64,000 nt of DNA from Candidatus Brevundimonas colombiensis (GCA_029202665.1 CP119326.1:1116001-1180000); one strand, 5' to 3'; positions 8,419 through 19,126 are shown, counted from the first letter of the stretch. The notes: generated from the sequence alone by a model not told the origin. Numbers and translations are program-made.

Positions 8419-9315
8419 ATGCGCCGTTCGCTTGTTTTCGCCCTGCTGCTGGCCGCCGCGGCGACACCCGTTCTGGCCCAGACGCCGCCCGCGACCATCG
8501 GCGACCGCTATATTCCCGCGCCCTGGTGGATGCGCGATCCGGTGATCGCCTCGATCGGTCAGGTGCGGGTCGAGATCCAGGCCAACCGCGCCTTCGTCTC
8601 GGCCAGCTTCCAGTCGGTGGATCGCAGCGTGACCGAGGCTTCGCGCGCCGCCGCCGATCAGGTGCGGGCGCTCAGCCAGTCGCTGTCGGCCTATGGCGCG
8701 GACAAGGTGCGGGTCGAGACCAGCGTCACCACACGACCCATCTATGACCAGTATCGCGACGCGGACGGGGTGATGCGCGACAATGTGCGCGCCGACCGGG
8801 TGGCCCGCTATCAGGCCGACGCGGCCGTCAATGTGACGGTGCGCGACGTGGCCCTGATCGAGCGGGTCTATGCGACCATCGTGGCCGCGCGCCCGACGTC
8901 GATCGGACAGGTGAACTTCAACCTTGAGCCGGAGAACAGCTGGAAGGCCAATCTGCAGGCCGAGGCGATGAAGGACGCCCGCCGCCGCGCCGAGGCGGCC
9001 GCCGCCAATGCGGGCGCGACCCTGGGCCGGGTCAAGATCATCGACCCGTCAGGCCGGGTCTGTCAGACCGACGTGTTGGCGGGCTGGCCCTCCTATGCCG
9101 CGGGCGGCGGTCAGGAGACGACGCTGGACGAGGTGGTGGTGACGGGATCGCGGGTCCAGGCGAAGATGGAATTCGCCGCGCCCCCGCCGCCGCCCGCGCC
9201 GGCGTCCGGCGGGGCAGGCCCCAGCGAGGCGGACATCCAGGCGGCGCGACTGGCGCTTCAGCCGCCGTTGAGGACACTGACCGACAGCGCCTGCGTCATC
9301 TACGGGCTGAACTGA
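8419..9315 (+). CDS. Periplasmic SIMPL-domain protein
   Basis: A 298-residue exported protein with a clear signal peptide (residues 1-21, cleavage after PVLA). The body fits the SIMPL/DUF541 family: repeated alternating strands with QVRVEIQANRAFVSASF near residue 40, and SQSLSAYGADKVRVETSVTTRPIYDQY near 90. A strong ribosome site, CGGAGGA, lies 5 nt before the ATG; the open frame to 8092 is noise over mdh. Family function is poorly known; some members are outer-membrane or stress proteins. Near the end is a Pro-rich linker (residues 254-262). Confidence 0.88.
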   Translation: MRRSLVFALLLAAAATPVLAQTPPATIGDRYIPAPWWMRDPVIASIGQVRVEIQANRAFVSASFQSVDRSVTEASRAAADQVRALSQSLSAYGADKVRVETSVTTRPIYDQYRDADGVMRDNVRADRVARYQADAAVNVTVRDVALIERVYATIVAARPTSIGQVNFNLEPENSWKANLQAEAMKDARRRAEAAAANAGATLGRVKIIDPSGRVCQTDVLAGWPSYAAGGGQETTLDEVVVTGSRVQAKMEFAAPPPPPAPASGGAGPSEADIQAARLALQPPLRTLTDSACVIYGLN

Positions 9316-9317
9316 GG

Positions 9318-9716
9318 ATGGGGTTTGTCGTCGCCCCGGCTTTCGCGGCCGGATCGATCGCGGCCGCCGAATGGCCCCTGTGCCATGTGCGGCTGCAGGA
9401 CGATGCGCGGTTCCCCTGGCTGATCCTGATTCCGCGCGTCGAGGGGGTGGTCGAGCTGGAGGATCTGAGCGCGGATCAGCGGGCGATGCTGATGGAGGAG
9501 ACGGTGCGGGCCGGGGCGCTGGTTCGGCGGCTGGGGCAGGTGGAGAAGCTGAATGTCGGCGCCATCGGCAATGTGACGGCGCAACTGCATGTCCATGTGG
9601 TCGGCCGCCGCCGCGACGACGGCCTGTGGCCCGATCCGGTCTGGGGGCGGGGGGCGCCCGTTCCCTATGCGGAGGATGAGCGGGCGCGGTTGCTGGGTGT
9701 GATCAGGGGCGGCTGA
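9318..9716 (+). CDS. HIT-domain protein
   Basis: A 132-residue histidine-triad nucleotide hydrolase/transferase-like protein. PWLILIPR near residue 34 and QLHVHVVGR near 91 are the two family motifs; the middle histidine of the triad would be the nucleophile. The first triad position is Gln rather than His, which I recall as usual in this short proteobacterial subgroup. It starts 2 nt after the SIMPL gene and is probably co-transcribed. The physiological substrate is unknown. Confidence 0.88.
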   Translation: MGFVVAPAFAAGSIAAAEWPLCHVRLQDDARFPWLILIPRVEGVVELEDLSADQRAMLMEETVRAGALVRRLGQVEKLNVGAIGNVTAQLHVHVVGRRRDDGLWPDPVWGRGAPVPYAEDERARLLGVIRGG

Positions 9717-9733
9717 GCCGCCGCCGCCGCATC

Positions 9734-9856
9734 GTCTTTCCGGGGCGTCCGCAGGACGAACCGGAACCCAGGGGCGCATCACCGGCAGGCTGTATCGCCG
9801 AGCGTGCGACGGTCCTGGTTTCCGGGTTCCTCGCTTCGCGCGGCCCCGGAATGACG
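9734..9856. repeat. Inverted repeat, family A-like
   Basis: Imperfect arms: CGTCTTTCCGGGGC near 9734 against GCCCCGGAATGACG near 9843, and ACCGGAACCCAGG against CTGGTTTCCGGGTT inside. The arm sequence (CCGGAACCCAG) resembles the elements at 4608 and 18903. It fills the convergent gap between the HIT gene and the aldo/keto reductase gene. Confidence 0.7.
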
Positions 9857-9867
9857 GCGAAGATTTT

Positions 9868-10704
9868 TTAGATGATGTCCAGCGGAACGGCCTGTTTCGG
9901 CGGCGGGAAGGCGAGGTCCAGCCGTTCCAGGTCTTCCAGGTCGAACTGGATGTCCAGGGCGTCGGCGTTGGCCTCGACGTGTTCGATGCGGCCGGCCTTG
10001 GGGATGGCGATGACGCCGTCGTGACGCAGGACGGCGGCCAGGGCCACCTGGGCCGGCTCGGCGGAATGGCGGTTGGCGATGTCCAGGATCAGCGGACGTT
10101 CCAGCAGGCCGCCGCGCCCCAGGGGCGAATAGGCCATCATCGGCATGTCGCGCGCCTGCATCCACGGCAGAAGGTCGAACTCCACCCCGCGCGAACCCAG
10201 GTTGTAGAGCAGCTGGTTGACGGCGCAGTCCTCGGCCCCGTCGATCTGCATCAGCCGCTCCATCGCGTCGAGATCGAGGTTGGACACGCCCCAGCGGGCG
10301 ATCATCCCCTCGTCGACCAACTCGCGGAAGGCCGCCACCGTCTCTTCCAGCGGCACATGACCTTCCCAATGCAGCAGATAGAGGTCCAGCCGGTCGACCT
10401 TCAGCCGCTCGAGCGAACGTTCGCAGGCCAGCATCATCTTCATTTCCGAGGCGTTCTCGGGCCGCACCTTGGAGACCAGGAAGACCTCGTCGCGACGCCC
10501 GGCGATCACCTCGCCCACCAGCCGTTCCGAGCGGCCGTCGCCATACAGTTCGGCCGTGTCGATCAGGGTCATGCCCAGGTCGATGCCGCGCGACAGGGCC
10601 TGCTGCTCCTCGTCGCGCCAGGCGGGGTCGTCGCCGATCTCCCAGGCGCCTTGGCCGAGGGCGGGAACGGTCGTACCGTCGGCGAATGTCACGAGGCGGG
10701 TCAT
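9868..10704 (-). CDS. Aldo/keto reductase
   Basis: A 278-residue NADPH-dependent (beta/alpha)8-barrel oxidoreductase of the AKR superfamily. LIDTAELYGDGRSE near residue 50 contains the catalytic Asp and Tyr. The catalytic Lys lies in FLVSKVRP near 76, and YLLHWEGHVP near 111 has Trp-Glu-Gly-His at the fourth catalytic position. IPKAGRIEHVEAN near the C terminus binds NADP. The substrate is not predictable. It is divergent from the hydrolase gene at 10752, with a 47-nt shared promoter gap. Confidence 0.92.
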   Translation of the reverse strand: MTRLVTFADGTTVPALGQGAWEIGDDPAWRDEEQQALSRGIDLGMTLIDTAELYGDGRSERLVGEVIAGRRDEVFLVSKVRPENASEMKMMLACERSLERLKVDRLDLYLLHWEGHVPLEETVAAFRELVDEGMIARWGVSNLDLDAMERLMQIDGAEDCAVNQLLYNLGSRGVEFDLLPWMQARDMPMMAYSPLGRGGLLERPLILDIANRHSAEPAQVALAAVLRHDGVIAIPKAGRIEHVEANADALDIQFDLEDLERLDLAFPPPKQAVPLDII

Positions 10705-10751
10705 GTCCGTCCTGAACGAAGCGTGGTGAGAACACCACCGGGAGGGTTGGA

Positions 10752-11735
10752 ATGCGAACGCGGCTTATCAAGACCGACGGGCTTGTCCAACAGGTGCTGG
10801 AAGGCGGGTTCGAGAAGGACAACGCGCCGCTGGTCCTGCTGATCCACGGTTTTCCCGAACTGGGCGTCAGCTGGCGCGCCCAGGTCCAGGCGCTGGGTGA
10901 AGCGGGCTATCACGTCGTCGCGCCCGACATGCGGGGCTACGGCGGGACCGACAAGCCCGAAGGCGCGGCGGCCTATTCGATCCTGAACCTGGTCGGCGAC
11001 ATGATCGATCTGGTGCGGGCGCTGGGCCGTACCCAGTGCGTCGTCGTGGGCCACGACTGGGGCGCGCCGGTCGCCTGGCATTGCGCCCTGCTGCGGCCGG
11101 ACGTGTTTCGCGCCGTCGCGGGCCTGTCGGCGCCGTTCCAGCCGCGTCGCATCAAGGGACCGCCGACGGCCGCCATGGCCGCGATCTCGAAACGGGCGGG
11201 GCTGGGCGACCTCTATATCGTGCGCTTCCAGGCGGCGGACGCGCATCTGGCGCTGGAGGCCGATCCGGCGAAGACCCTGCGAAAACTGTTCTACGCCTAT
11301 GACGGGGCGACGCCGGCGGATCGGCGCTCCACCGGCTTCCTGCCCGAGGGCGTGGCCTTGCTCGACACCATCGACGACGCGGCGACCCTGCCGCCATGGA
11401 TGAGCGCCGATCATTTCGCGGAGTATGTTCCGGCCTTTTCAGCCGGCGGGTTCGACGGGCCGCTGAACTGGTATCGCGCGCTGGACCTGAACTGGTCGCA
11501 GACGGCCTTCGTGCAGAACCAGACGATAACCCCGCCCGCCCTGTTCGTGGTCGGCGAGGACGATCCGGTGCGCCATTACGCCGGGAGCGCCGAACCGGGG
11601 CTGAAGGACTGGGTTCCGAACCTGACGCGGTCTGTGGTCGTGCCAGGCGCCGGACACTGGATCCAGCAGGAGCGGCCGGACGAAGTGAACGCCCTGCTGT
11701 TGGAGTTTCTGGGCGGTTTGCCTCTGACGGGCTAG
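10752..11735 (+). CDS. Alpha/beta hydrolase, epoxide-hydrolase-like
   Basis: A 327-residue alpha/beta hydrolase. The oxyanion motif is HGFPE at residues 32-36. The nucleophile elbow is GHDWG at residues 100-104, with Asp102 as nucleophile as in soluble epoxide hydrolases and haloalkane dehalogenases. GAGHWIQQERP near the C terminus supplies the catalytic histidine. Two cap-domain tyrosines would favour epoxide hydrolase; YAYDG near 177 is one candidate. GGAGGG at 10741 is a good ribosome site. No signal peptide. Confidence 0.9.
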   Translation: MRTRLIKTDGLVQQVLEGGFEKDNAPLVLLIHGFPELGVSWRAQVQALGEAGYHVVAPDMRGYGGTDKPEGAAAYSILNLVGDMIDLVRALGRTQCVVVGHDWGAPVAWHCALLRPDVFRAVAGLSAPFQPRRIKGPPTAAMAAISKRAGLGDLYIVRFQAADAHLALEADPAKTLRKLFYAYDGATPADRRSTGFLPEGVALLDTIDDAATLPPWMSADHFAEYVPAFSAGGFDGPLNWYRALDLNWSQTAFVQNQTITPPALFVVGEDDPVRHYAGSAEPGLKDWVPNLTRSVVVPGAGHWIQQERPDEVNALLLEFLGGLPLTG

Positions 11736-11740
11736 AAAGG

Positions 11741-12733
<993 letters not shown>

Positions 12734-12836
12734 CCCGACTAGATCGGGACTGACGCGCGGCGTTCAAGGGCGGGCGGTCGGGAACCGCAACGGCGTCGGG
12801 CGCTTTAAATTGTCTCCACCATGAAAGAGCCGCGCC

Positions 12837-13202
12837 ATGACGGACGCCGACCCCGCCCCGCACGAAACCCCCAAGCCCGACGCCGAATGCGACGACGCGC
12901 GCGAAGCCGCCGACATGGGCGAACGGCCTGACCTGGGCCACAAGGCCGACACATTGATCGACGCCCTGGATGGCAGCGATTCCGGTTCGGACACCCGCGC
13001 GGGTTCGCTGCGGGGCGGATCGGCCGGCGGCTCGGACGACGATCCCGATTCGCGCAGGATCAACGCGGCCCTGGCCGCGGAAGGCCGCGCCGAGGCTGAT
13101 CCCGACTCTCCGTCCGACGCCGATCCCGACGGAATTCCGGGCTCCGGGCGGGATTTCGGCGCATCGGGCGGCGATCCGGCCGAAGGCGCGCGCAAGGAAT
13201 AG
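12837..13202 (+). CDS. Small acidic, probably disordered protein
   Basis: A 121-residue protein very rich in Asp, Glu, Gly, Ser and Ala and nearly without bulky hydrophobic residues, so probably intrinsically disordered. LGHKADTLIDALDG near residue 33 is the only stretch that could fold. No signal peptide or recognised family. The opposite strand also has a long frame here, but that one has no sensible start and runs through the following promoter. I lean to the plus-strand gene because of its position and its uniformly acidic composition. Confidence 0.6.
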   Translation: MTDADPAPHETPKPDAECDDAREAADMGERPDLGHKADTLIDALDGSDSGSDTRAGSLRGGSAGGSDDDPDSRRINAALAAEGRAEADPDSPSDADPDGIPGSGRDFGASGGDPAEGARKE

Positions 13203-13279
13203 GCGCGCGACGCCTTGCCGCCGCCGCAAGCCTGCGCCACGGTGGCGCTTAGACCCTTCGGTCCAGGGACGCTTCTTCG

Positions 13280-13780
13280 ATGATGCTTCGTTTGGCGGCG
13301 GTTTCCGCCGTTGTTCTGTTCAGTCTCGCCGGGTGCGACCGGGCGAAGGCGCCGCCCCAACCCACCGCAGAGGCGGAGACGGCCGCGCCTGTCGCGCCCG
13401 CCGAGACGGCGGATTCACAGGGCGCCGCGTCCGGGGATATGGCCGCGCCTTCACCGGCGTCCACTGGGACGGCGCCCGCCTTCGCCGCCCTCTATCCCGG
13501 GGCTCGGATCGACGGCGCGCCCCTGACGGCGGACGGCGCGGCCGGGCCGGGCGGCCTGGTCAACTTCACCACCGAGGCCACGCCGGATCAGGTCGTGGCC
13601 TTCTATCGCGAGCGGGCCGAGGCCGCCGGGCTGAAATCCGTCACCGGCATGAACCAGGGCGAGGCGCGGGCCTATGGCGCGGCGGGCGACAACCCCGATG
13701 GTCCCTCGTTGCAGGTCGTCGCCGCGCCCGGCCCCGACGGAGCCACCTCGGTCCATATGAACTGGAGCGCCGGGTCGTGA
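13280..13780 (+). CDS. Lipoprotein of unknown function
   Basis: A 166-residue lipoprotein: signal peptide with lipobox SLAGC, acylated cysteine at residue 19, then an Ala/Pro/Glu/Thr-rich tether to about residue 65. The folded part (FAALYPGARIDGAPL, then FTTEATPDQVVAFYRERAEAAGLK) looks like a small alpha/beta domain seen in other proteobacterial lipoproteins. Its stop overlaps the GTG of the next gene by 4 nt, so the two are translationally coupled with the phosphatase-like gene. Function unknown. Confidence 0.82.
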   Translation: MMLRLAAVSAVVLFSLAGCDRAKAPPQPTAEAETAAPVAPAETADSQGAASGDMAAPSPASTGTAPAFAALYPGARIDGAPLTADGAAGPGGLVNFTTEATPDQVVAFYRERAEAAGLKSVTGMNQGEARAYGAAGDNPDGPSLQVVAAPGPDGATSVHMNWSAGS

Positions 13781-14580
13781 TCGGTCGCGCGGCGCGGCTG
13801 GCGTCGGCGGCGGGCGCCGTCCTCGTCCTGGCCGCCTGCGCCGGATCGCAGAAGCCCGTCGTGACCATGCCCAAGGACGGCTATCTGTCAGCGGGCGTTC
13901 TGGCCGAGATGGCCGCCGCATCGCCGCCGCCGCCGGCCGCCGGTTCGGCTCAGGATTTGGCGGACAAGGCCGCCTCGGCCCGCTATGCGGCGCTGGAGGA
14001 CGGCGACCGCTGGCTGTTGGCCACATCCCACGCCGAGGTGAGGCCGCCGCTGGCCCTGCAGCATTTCGATTGCGCCCTGGGGGTTCGGCTGGGCTCGGCC
14101 GAGACGCCCGTGCTGGACCGGATGATGGGCCGACTGTTCCACGACGCCGCCAGCGTCGCCGAACAGGTCAAGGCGCGCCAGATGCGCCCCCGCCCCGTGG
14201 CGGACGATCCCCGCCGCCGGGCCTGTCAGACCCTGGACGCGGCGGCGCGGCGCAGCGGCTCCTATCCTTCGGGCAGTGCGGCGGTCGGCGTCGCCTATGC
14301 AGAGGCGTTCGCGGCATTGGAGCCGGATCGCGCCGAGGCCGTGCGCCGCATCGGCCATCAGATCGGGGTCAGCCGCCTGGTCTGCGCCATGCACTATCCC
14401 AGCGACGTGACGGCGGGCGAGGCGATCGGTCGCCAGGTCGCCGCCCAGGCCATCGCGGTCCCGGCCTTCCAGGCGGATGTGGCGGCGGCGCGCGCCGAAC
14501 TGGCCGCCGCCCGCCGCACGGGCCTGACCAATCCCGGATGCGCGGCCGAACGGGCGGCCCTGGCGACCGTTCTGCCCTGA
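13777..14580 (+). CDS. Class A acid-phosphatase-like lipoprotein lacking one catalytic His
   Basis: A 267-residue protein of the PAP2/class A non-specific acid phosphatase family (PhoN-like). The GTG start at 13777 overlaps the previous stop. A lipobox LAAC with Cys21 predicts a lipoprotein. The three-part signature is K-X6-RP at residues 132-140, PSG at 164-166 and S-R-X5-H-X3-D at 199-210, all correctly spaced. The second motif should read PSGH, but residue 167 is Ser (codon AGT). In the family that His protonates the leaving group, while His206 is the nucleophile. The enzyme may therefore be inactive or altered. A beta-helix protein gene starts 1 nt after it. Confidence 0.9.
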   Translation: MIGRAARLASAAGAVLVLAACAGSQKPVVTMPKDGYLSAGVLAEMAAASPPPPAAGSAQDLADKAASARYAALEDGDRWLLATSHAEVRPPLALQHFDCALGVRLGSAETPVLDRMMGRLFHDAASVAEQVKARQMRPRPVADDPRRRACQTLDAAARRSGSYPSGSAAVGVAYAEAFAALEPDRAEAVRRIGHQIGVSRLVCAMHYPSDVTAGEAIGRQVAAQAIAVPAFQADVAAARAELAAARRTGLTNPGCAAERAALATVLP

Positions 14581-14581
14581 G

Positions 14582-15544
14582 ATGGCGGGCTGGTTCACCC
14601 TGGCGGTCGCGCTCCAGGCCGCGCCGTCCGACCTGCCCGCCGCCCGGCCCTGCACCGCGCAGGAGCTGGCGGACCTGACCACGCCATCGGACCAGCCCTA
14701 TCGCCTGACGTGCCAGGCCGACACATCCGGGCGTGATGTTCGCCGCCGGGTGTTGATCGAAGGTCAGGCCGCGTCCGGCGCGTCGCTGGACTGTGGCGGC
14801 GGCGAAATCCGCGCGCCTGGCCAGGCGACTACGGCCGCCCCGACCGTGGCCGTCTGGTCGCGCCGCCAGGGGGACGGCTGGTCCCGGCCCAGCGACGTGG
14901 CCGTTCGCAACTGCGGCGTTGTCGGCAATGTCCGCATCTGGGGCATGGGCGCAGGCGGATCGATGCGGGACCTGCTGGCCTCGTCGCGCACGGCGGGCCA
15001 TACGCGGGCGGCCCAGTCGGCGGCGCCGATCCGGGTGGTGCTTGATCGGGTTCGATTTGAGGGCGTGGGGACCATCCCCCTCTATGTCGGGCCGGGGGTG
15101 ACGCGAACCACGGTGACGCGCTCGCGCTTTTCGGGCCGGTCGACCTCTGTGGCGATCTATCTGGACGCCGAGAGCGCCGGGGGCCTGATCCAGGACAATG
15201 ATTTCGACATCCGCACCGGGCGCGAACAGATCGCCGTGGACGGATCGGGCGCCAACCGCATCGTCGGCAACCGGCTGGCCCTGGGGGGGCAGGGCGGGGT
15301 CTTTCTGTACCGCAACTGCGGCGAGGACGGGGTGATCCGCCATCAGACGCCGTCCTACAATCAGATCACGGACAATGTCTTCACCGGCGCAGGATGGTTG
15401 AGGCCGCGTGCGGTGGTGATCGGCTCGCGCGACGGGCGCAGACCCTATTGCGGCGACGACCGGGGCTGGCCTTTCGGCTCCAGCATCGACGACGGTGACG
15501 GCGCCACGAACAATCTGACGGCGCGCAACACGGTTCGCCGCTGA
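14582..15544 (+). CDS. Right-handed beta-helix repeat protein
   Basis: A 320-residue protein with the periodic short strands and Asn/Gly turns of parallel beta-helix proteins: GNVRIWG, VLDRVRFEGVG, TTVTRSRFSGRS, GLIQDNDFDI, NRIVGNRLALGG and YNQITDNVFTGAG occur every 20-25 residues between about 115 and 270. A short hydrophobic N terminus (FTLAVALQAAPS) is probably a signal peptide. Cysteines at about residues 25, 45, 64, 106, 246 and 291 may pair. It follows the phosphatase-like gene after 1 nt and is likely in the same operon. No catalytic residues of a named lyase or hydrolase are evident. Confidence 0.8.
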   Translation: MAGWFTLAVALQAAPSDLPAARPCTAQELADLTTPSDQPYRLTCQADTSGRDVRRRVLIEGQAASGASLDCGGGEIRAPGQATTAAPTVAVWSRRQGDGWSRPSDVAVRNCGVVGNVRIWGMGAGGSMRDLLASSRTAGHTRAAQSAAPIRVVLDRVRFEGVGTIPLYVGPGVTRTTVTRSRFSGRSTSVAIYLDAESAGGLIQDNDFDIRTGREQIAVDGSGANRIVGNRLALGGQGGVFLYRNCGEDGVIRHQTPSYNQITDNVFTGAGWLRPRAVVIGSRDGRRPYCGDDRGWPFGSSIDDGDGATNNLTARNTVRR

Positions 15545-15613
15545 GCGGATCGCCTCTTGCGCCGGGCGACCGGGCAGGGCTGACTGAACGGATCGCCATC
15601 GGGAGAGAAGACG

Positions 15614-17461
15614 ATGCGGCTGATCCTGTTGTTCACGGCGCTGGCCGTCGCCCTGGGCCTGGCCGTGATCGCCAGCCAGACGCCCGCGCCCCGGCCCGTC
15701 TCGACCCCGCCCGAAACCTTTGCCGCCGAACGCGCGATGGCGGACGTGCGCGAGATCGCCCGGGCGCCGCATCCGGTCGGGTCCGCCGAACACGCGCGGG
15801 TCCAGACCTATCTGATGCAACGTATGACAGCCCTGGGTCTGGACCCTCATATCCAGACCGGCCCCCTGTCGTCCCGCGCGATGCGGCTGCTGGAGCGCGA
15901 GGGCGTGAGCGCGAACGGGCTGACGGCCGCCAATCTCGTCGGCGTTCTGCCCGGACGTGATCCCGGCCGACCCGCAGTCCTGATGATGGCCCATTACGAC
16001 AGCGTGCCCGGCTCGCCCGGCGCGGCCGACGACGCGACGGGCGTGGCGGCCATTCTGGAGGCGGTGCGGGCGATCCGGGCGCGCGGCGGGGCGGACCGCG
16101 ACCTGATCATCCTGCTGACCGACGCCGAGGAATTGAATCTGGACGGGGCGCGGGCCTTCTTCGCCGCCCATCCGTGGCGCGACCGGATCGGCGCCGTGGT
16201 CAATCTGGAGGCGCGAGGCGGCGGCGGACGGGCCATGATGTTCGAGACCGGGCCGGGCAACGCCCAGACCATCGCCGACTACGCCCGGGCGACCGGCGGC
16301 GCGACGGGCGGCCCGTCCAGCAACGCCCTGGCCGTCTTCGTCTATCGGCTGATGCCGAACGGCACGGACTTCACCATAGCGGCGGCCAGGGAGATGGCGG
16401 GGATCAACCTGGCCTTCATCGGACGGCCGGATCAGTATCATTCGCCCGCCGCGACGCCCGACGCCCTGGATCAAGGCAGCCTGCAGCACATCGGGTCGCA
16501 GGCGCTGGAGGTCGCGGACGCCTGGCTGCGCGCGCCGACCCTGCCTCACGCGACGCAGAACGCCGTTTACGCCGACCTGTTCGGCCTGGCCATCTTACGG
16601 CATCCGGCCGCCGCGGGCTGGGCCGTGCTGGCCATGGCCGTGCTGGCGACCGGCTTCGTGGTCGGCCGCGTGCGTCGCGTTGAGACCTTGCGGTTGAGGG
16701 CGGTCGTTCGCGGCGCGGCGGACGGGCTGTGGTTGATGGCGGGCGCGGTGGTCGTGGGGCAGGCCGTGCGCGTTCTGGCCGGGCCGATAGGCGGTCGTGT
16801 CCAGTCGCCCGAGACCTATTATGCGCTGTTGCGCCGGCTGCCGGTGCTGGAGATCGGCGTGGCCCTGGCGTTGTCGGGTCTGGCGCTGCTGCTGATCGCG
16901 GGACGCGCCGGCGGGCGGACGGTCGCCGTCGGCCTCGTCGCGGCGGCGGCGCTGACGACGGTCCTGGCGGGGGTCGATCCGATGGTGCTGGGCGCGGCGG
17001 CGGTCGCCGTCGGTCTCAGCCTGTGGCCGCGCGGGGCGGAGGAAACGCCTTGGGGCGGCTGGCTGGGGTTGATCGGACTGGTGCTGGTGATGGGCGCCGT
17101 CGTTCAGACCGTGGCGCCCGAGGCGGCCTTCCTGCTGATCTGGCCCGCCCTGATCGCCGCCCTGACGGCCGCCGCCGCCGCCCTGATCTCGGTGCGCCTG
17201 ACGACCTGGACAGCGCTGATCCCGGCGGCCCTGGCGACGGCTGTGGTCGGGGGCTGGCTGCTGATGCAGGGGCACGGGGTGTTTCTCGGCGTCGGCATGG
17301 ATTTGCCCGGTGTTCTGGGCGTGATCGCGCTTCTGATCGTGCATCTGGCCCGGCCCCTGTCGCCAACCGCCCACGGCGGCGTGCGGGGGCTGGGTCTGAG
17401 CGCGGCCGGGCTGATCATTGCGGCTCTGGCCATCGGTCTCGGCGCGCGAGTGATCGTCTGA
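15614..17461 (+). CDS. M28-family metallopeptidase with C-terminal membrane domain
   Basis: A 615-residue membrane-anchored zinc aminopeptidase-like protein. An N-terminal hydrophobic segment (residues 3-20) is followed by the M28 domain, with zinc ligands in MMAHYDS (His127), GAADDATG (Asp139/140), DAEEL (Glu172-173), NLEARG (Glu199) and QYHSP (His near 277). From about residue 318 the C-terminal part has around eight hydrophobic segments. This layout matches bacterial relatives of the ER peptidase Fxna. A ribosome site GGGAGA lies before the ATG. The catalytic part should face the periplasm. Confidence 0.9.
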   Translation: MRLILLFTALAVALGLAVIASQTPAPRPVSTPPETFAAERAMADVREIARAPHPVGSAEHARVQTYLMQRMTALGLDPHIQTGPLSSRAMRLLEREGVSANGLTAANLVGVLPGRDPGRPAVLMMAHYDSVPGSPGAADDATGVAAILEAVRAIRARGGADRDLIILLTDAEELNLDGARAFFAAHPWRDRIGAVVNLEARGGGGRAMMFETGPGNAQTIADYARATGGATGGPSSNALAVFVYRLMPNGTDFTIAAAREMAGINLAFIGRPDQYHSPAATPDALDQGSLQHIGSQALEVADAWLRAPTLPHATQNAVYADLFGLAILRHPAAAGWAVLAMAVLATGFVVGRVRRVETLRLRAVVRGAADGLWLMAGAVVVGQAVRVLAGPIGGRVQSPETYYALLRRLPVLEIGVALALSGLALLLIAGRAGGRTVAVGLVAAAALTTVLAGVDPMVLGAAAVAVGLSLWPRGAEETPWGGWLGLIGLVLVMGAVVQTVAPEAAFLLIWPALIAALTAAAAALISVRLTTWTALIPAALATAVVGGWLLMQGHGVFLGVGMDLPGVLGVIALLIVHLARPLSPTAHGGVRGLGLSAAGLIIAALAIGLGARVIV

Positions 17462-17522
17462 GCCAATCTTTGCTACGTCAAAATCGGTCGCATCTGCTCG
17501 GTGTTCTTGTTTTGATCGAAGA

Positions 17523-17537
17523 GAACATCTTGTGAAC
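17523..17537 (-). promoter_or_regulatory. LexA (SOS) box of recA
   Basis: GAAC-ATCTTGT-GAAC on the plus strand is a perfect GTTC-N7-GTTC direct repeat on the minus strand, the alphaproteobacterial LexA operator. It lies 104 nt upstream of the chosen recA start. A weaker GTTC-N7-GATC copy is present at 17502-17516 on the plus strand. Confidence 0.88.
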
Positions 17538-17640
17538 CAGAACAAACCGTGCACATAGTCGCCCTCACGAAACGGGGGCGGGTCCAGGCGGGTCTCTCCC
17601 AAGCTTAATGACGGGAATCATGGCAAGGGAGACGAAGGCG

Positions 17641-18723
<1,083 letters not shown>

Positions 18724-18851
18724 CGCCAGGACACGGGGTCGCGCGGTTGGGGCGGACTTTGAGCGTTCGCTTCGGCTGCGGCCCGACCCCTTCACCGCTA
18801 CTCCGTCGCCCCTAGCGACCCGCCACCGACCCCCGCGAAGGGCGGCGGAGC

Positions 18852-18887
18852 GACCCGCTCGACCTCGTGTCGGGCGGGTCTTTTCTT
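18852..18887 (+). terminator. recA terminator
   Basis: A 12-bp stem, GACCCGCTCGAC (18852-18863) with GTCGGGCGGGTC (18869-18880), one G-T wobble, followed by TTTTCTTT. A classical intrinsic terminator. Confidence 0.88.
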
Positions 18888-18902
18888 TGCGACGCGCTGA
18901 TA

Positions 18903-19080
18903 TTTCTTTCGTCATTCCGGGCGAGGCGCAGCGGAGACCCGGAACCCAGCGGCGCGCGTGAGCGCGAAGTTGCCGCGGATTCGATTTCAAATGTTCTGCG
19001 GCAGCCGTATTTCGCCTTCGGCGCCGCTGGGTTCCGGGTCTTCGGGCCAAGCGGCCCTTCGCCCGGAATGACGAAAGAAA
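18903..19080. repeat. Long inverted repeat, family A
   Basis: Outer perfect 22-bp arms at 18903-18924 and 19059-19080 (core TTTCGTCATTCCGGG) and inner perfect 20-bp arms at 18936-18955 and 19021-19040 (core GGAACCCAGCGGCGC). The loop carries ATTTCGCCTTCGGCG, the reverse complement of loop sequence in the element at 4608-4771. The two are clearly members of one dispersed family. Confidence 0.9.
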
Positions 19081-19094
19081 AACGGAAGCCCTCA

Positions 19095-19126
19095 AACGAA
19101 AACGGGCGACCCGAAGGCCGCCCGTT
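19095..19126 (-). terminator. fad operon terminator
   Basis: Stem AACGGGCGACC (19101-19111) with GGCCGCCCGTT (19116-19126), one mismatch, loop CGAA. A short A-rich tract precedes it on the plus strand, giving T residues on the minus strand after the stem. Confidence 0.65.

Noticed and set aside
12764..13360. Minus-strand frame opposite the acidic protein
   Set aside because: No plausible start or ribosome site, Ser/Pro/Arg-rich and overlapping the next promoter; the plus-strand frame is preferred, with modest confidence.
18724..18850. Possible riboswitch or small RNA after recA
   Set aside because: GC-rich stems can be drawn but none matches a class I know, and the real terminator comes after it.
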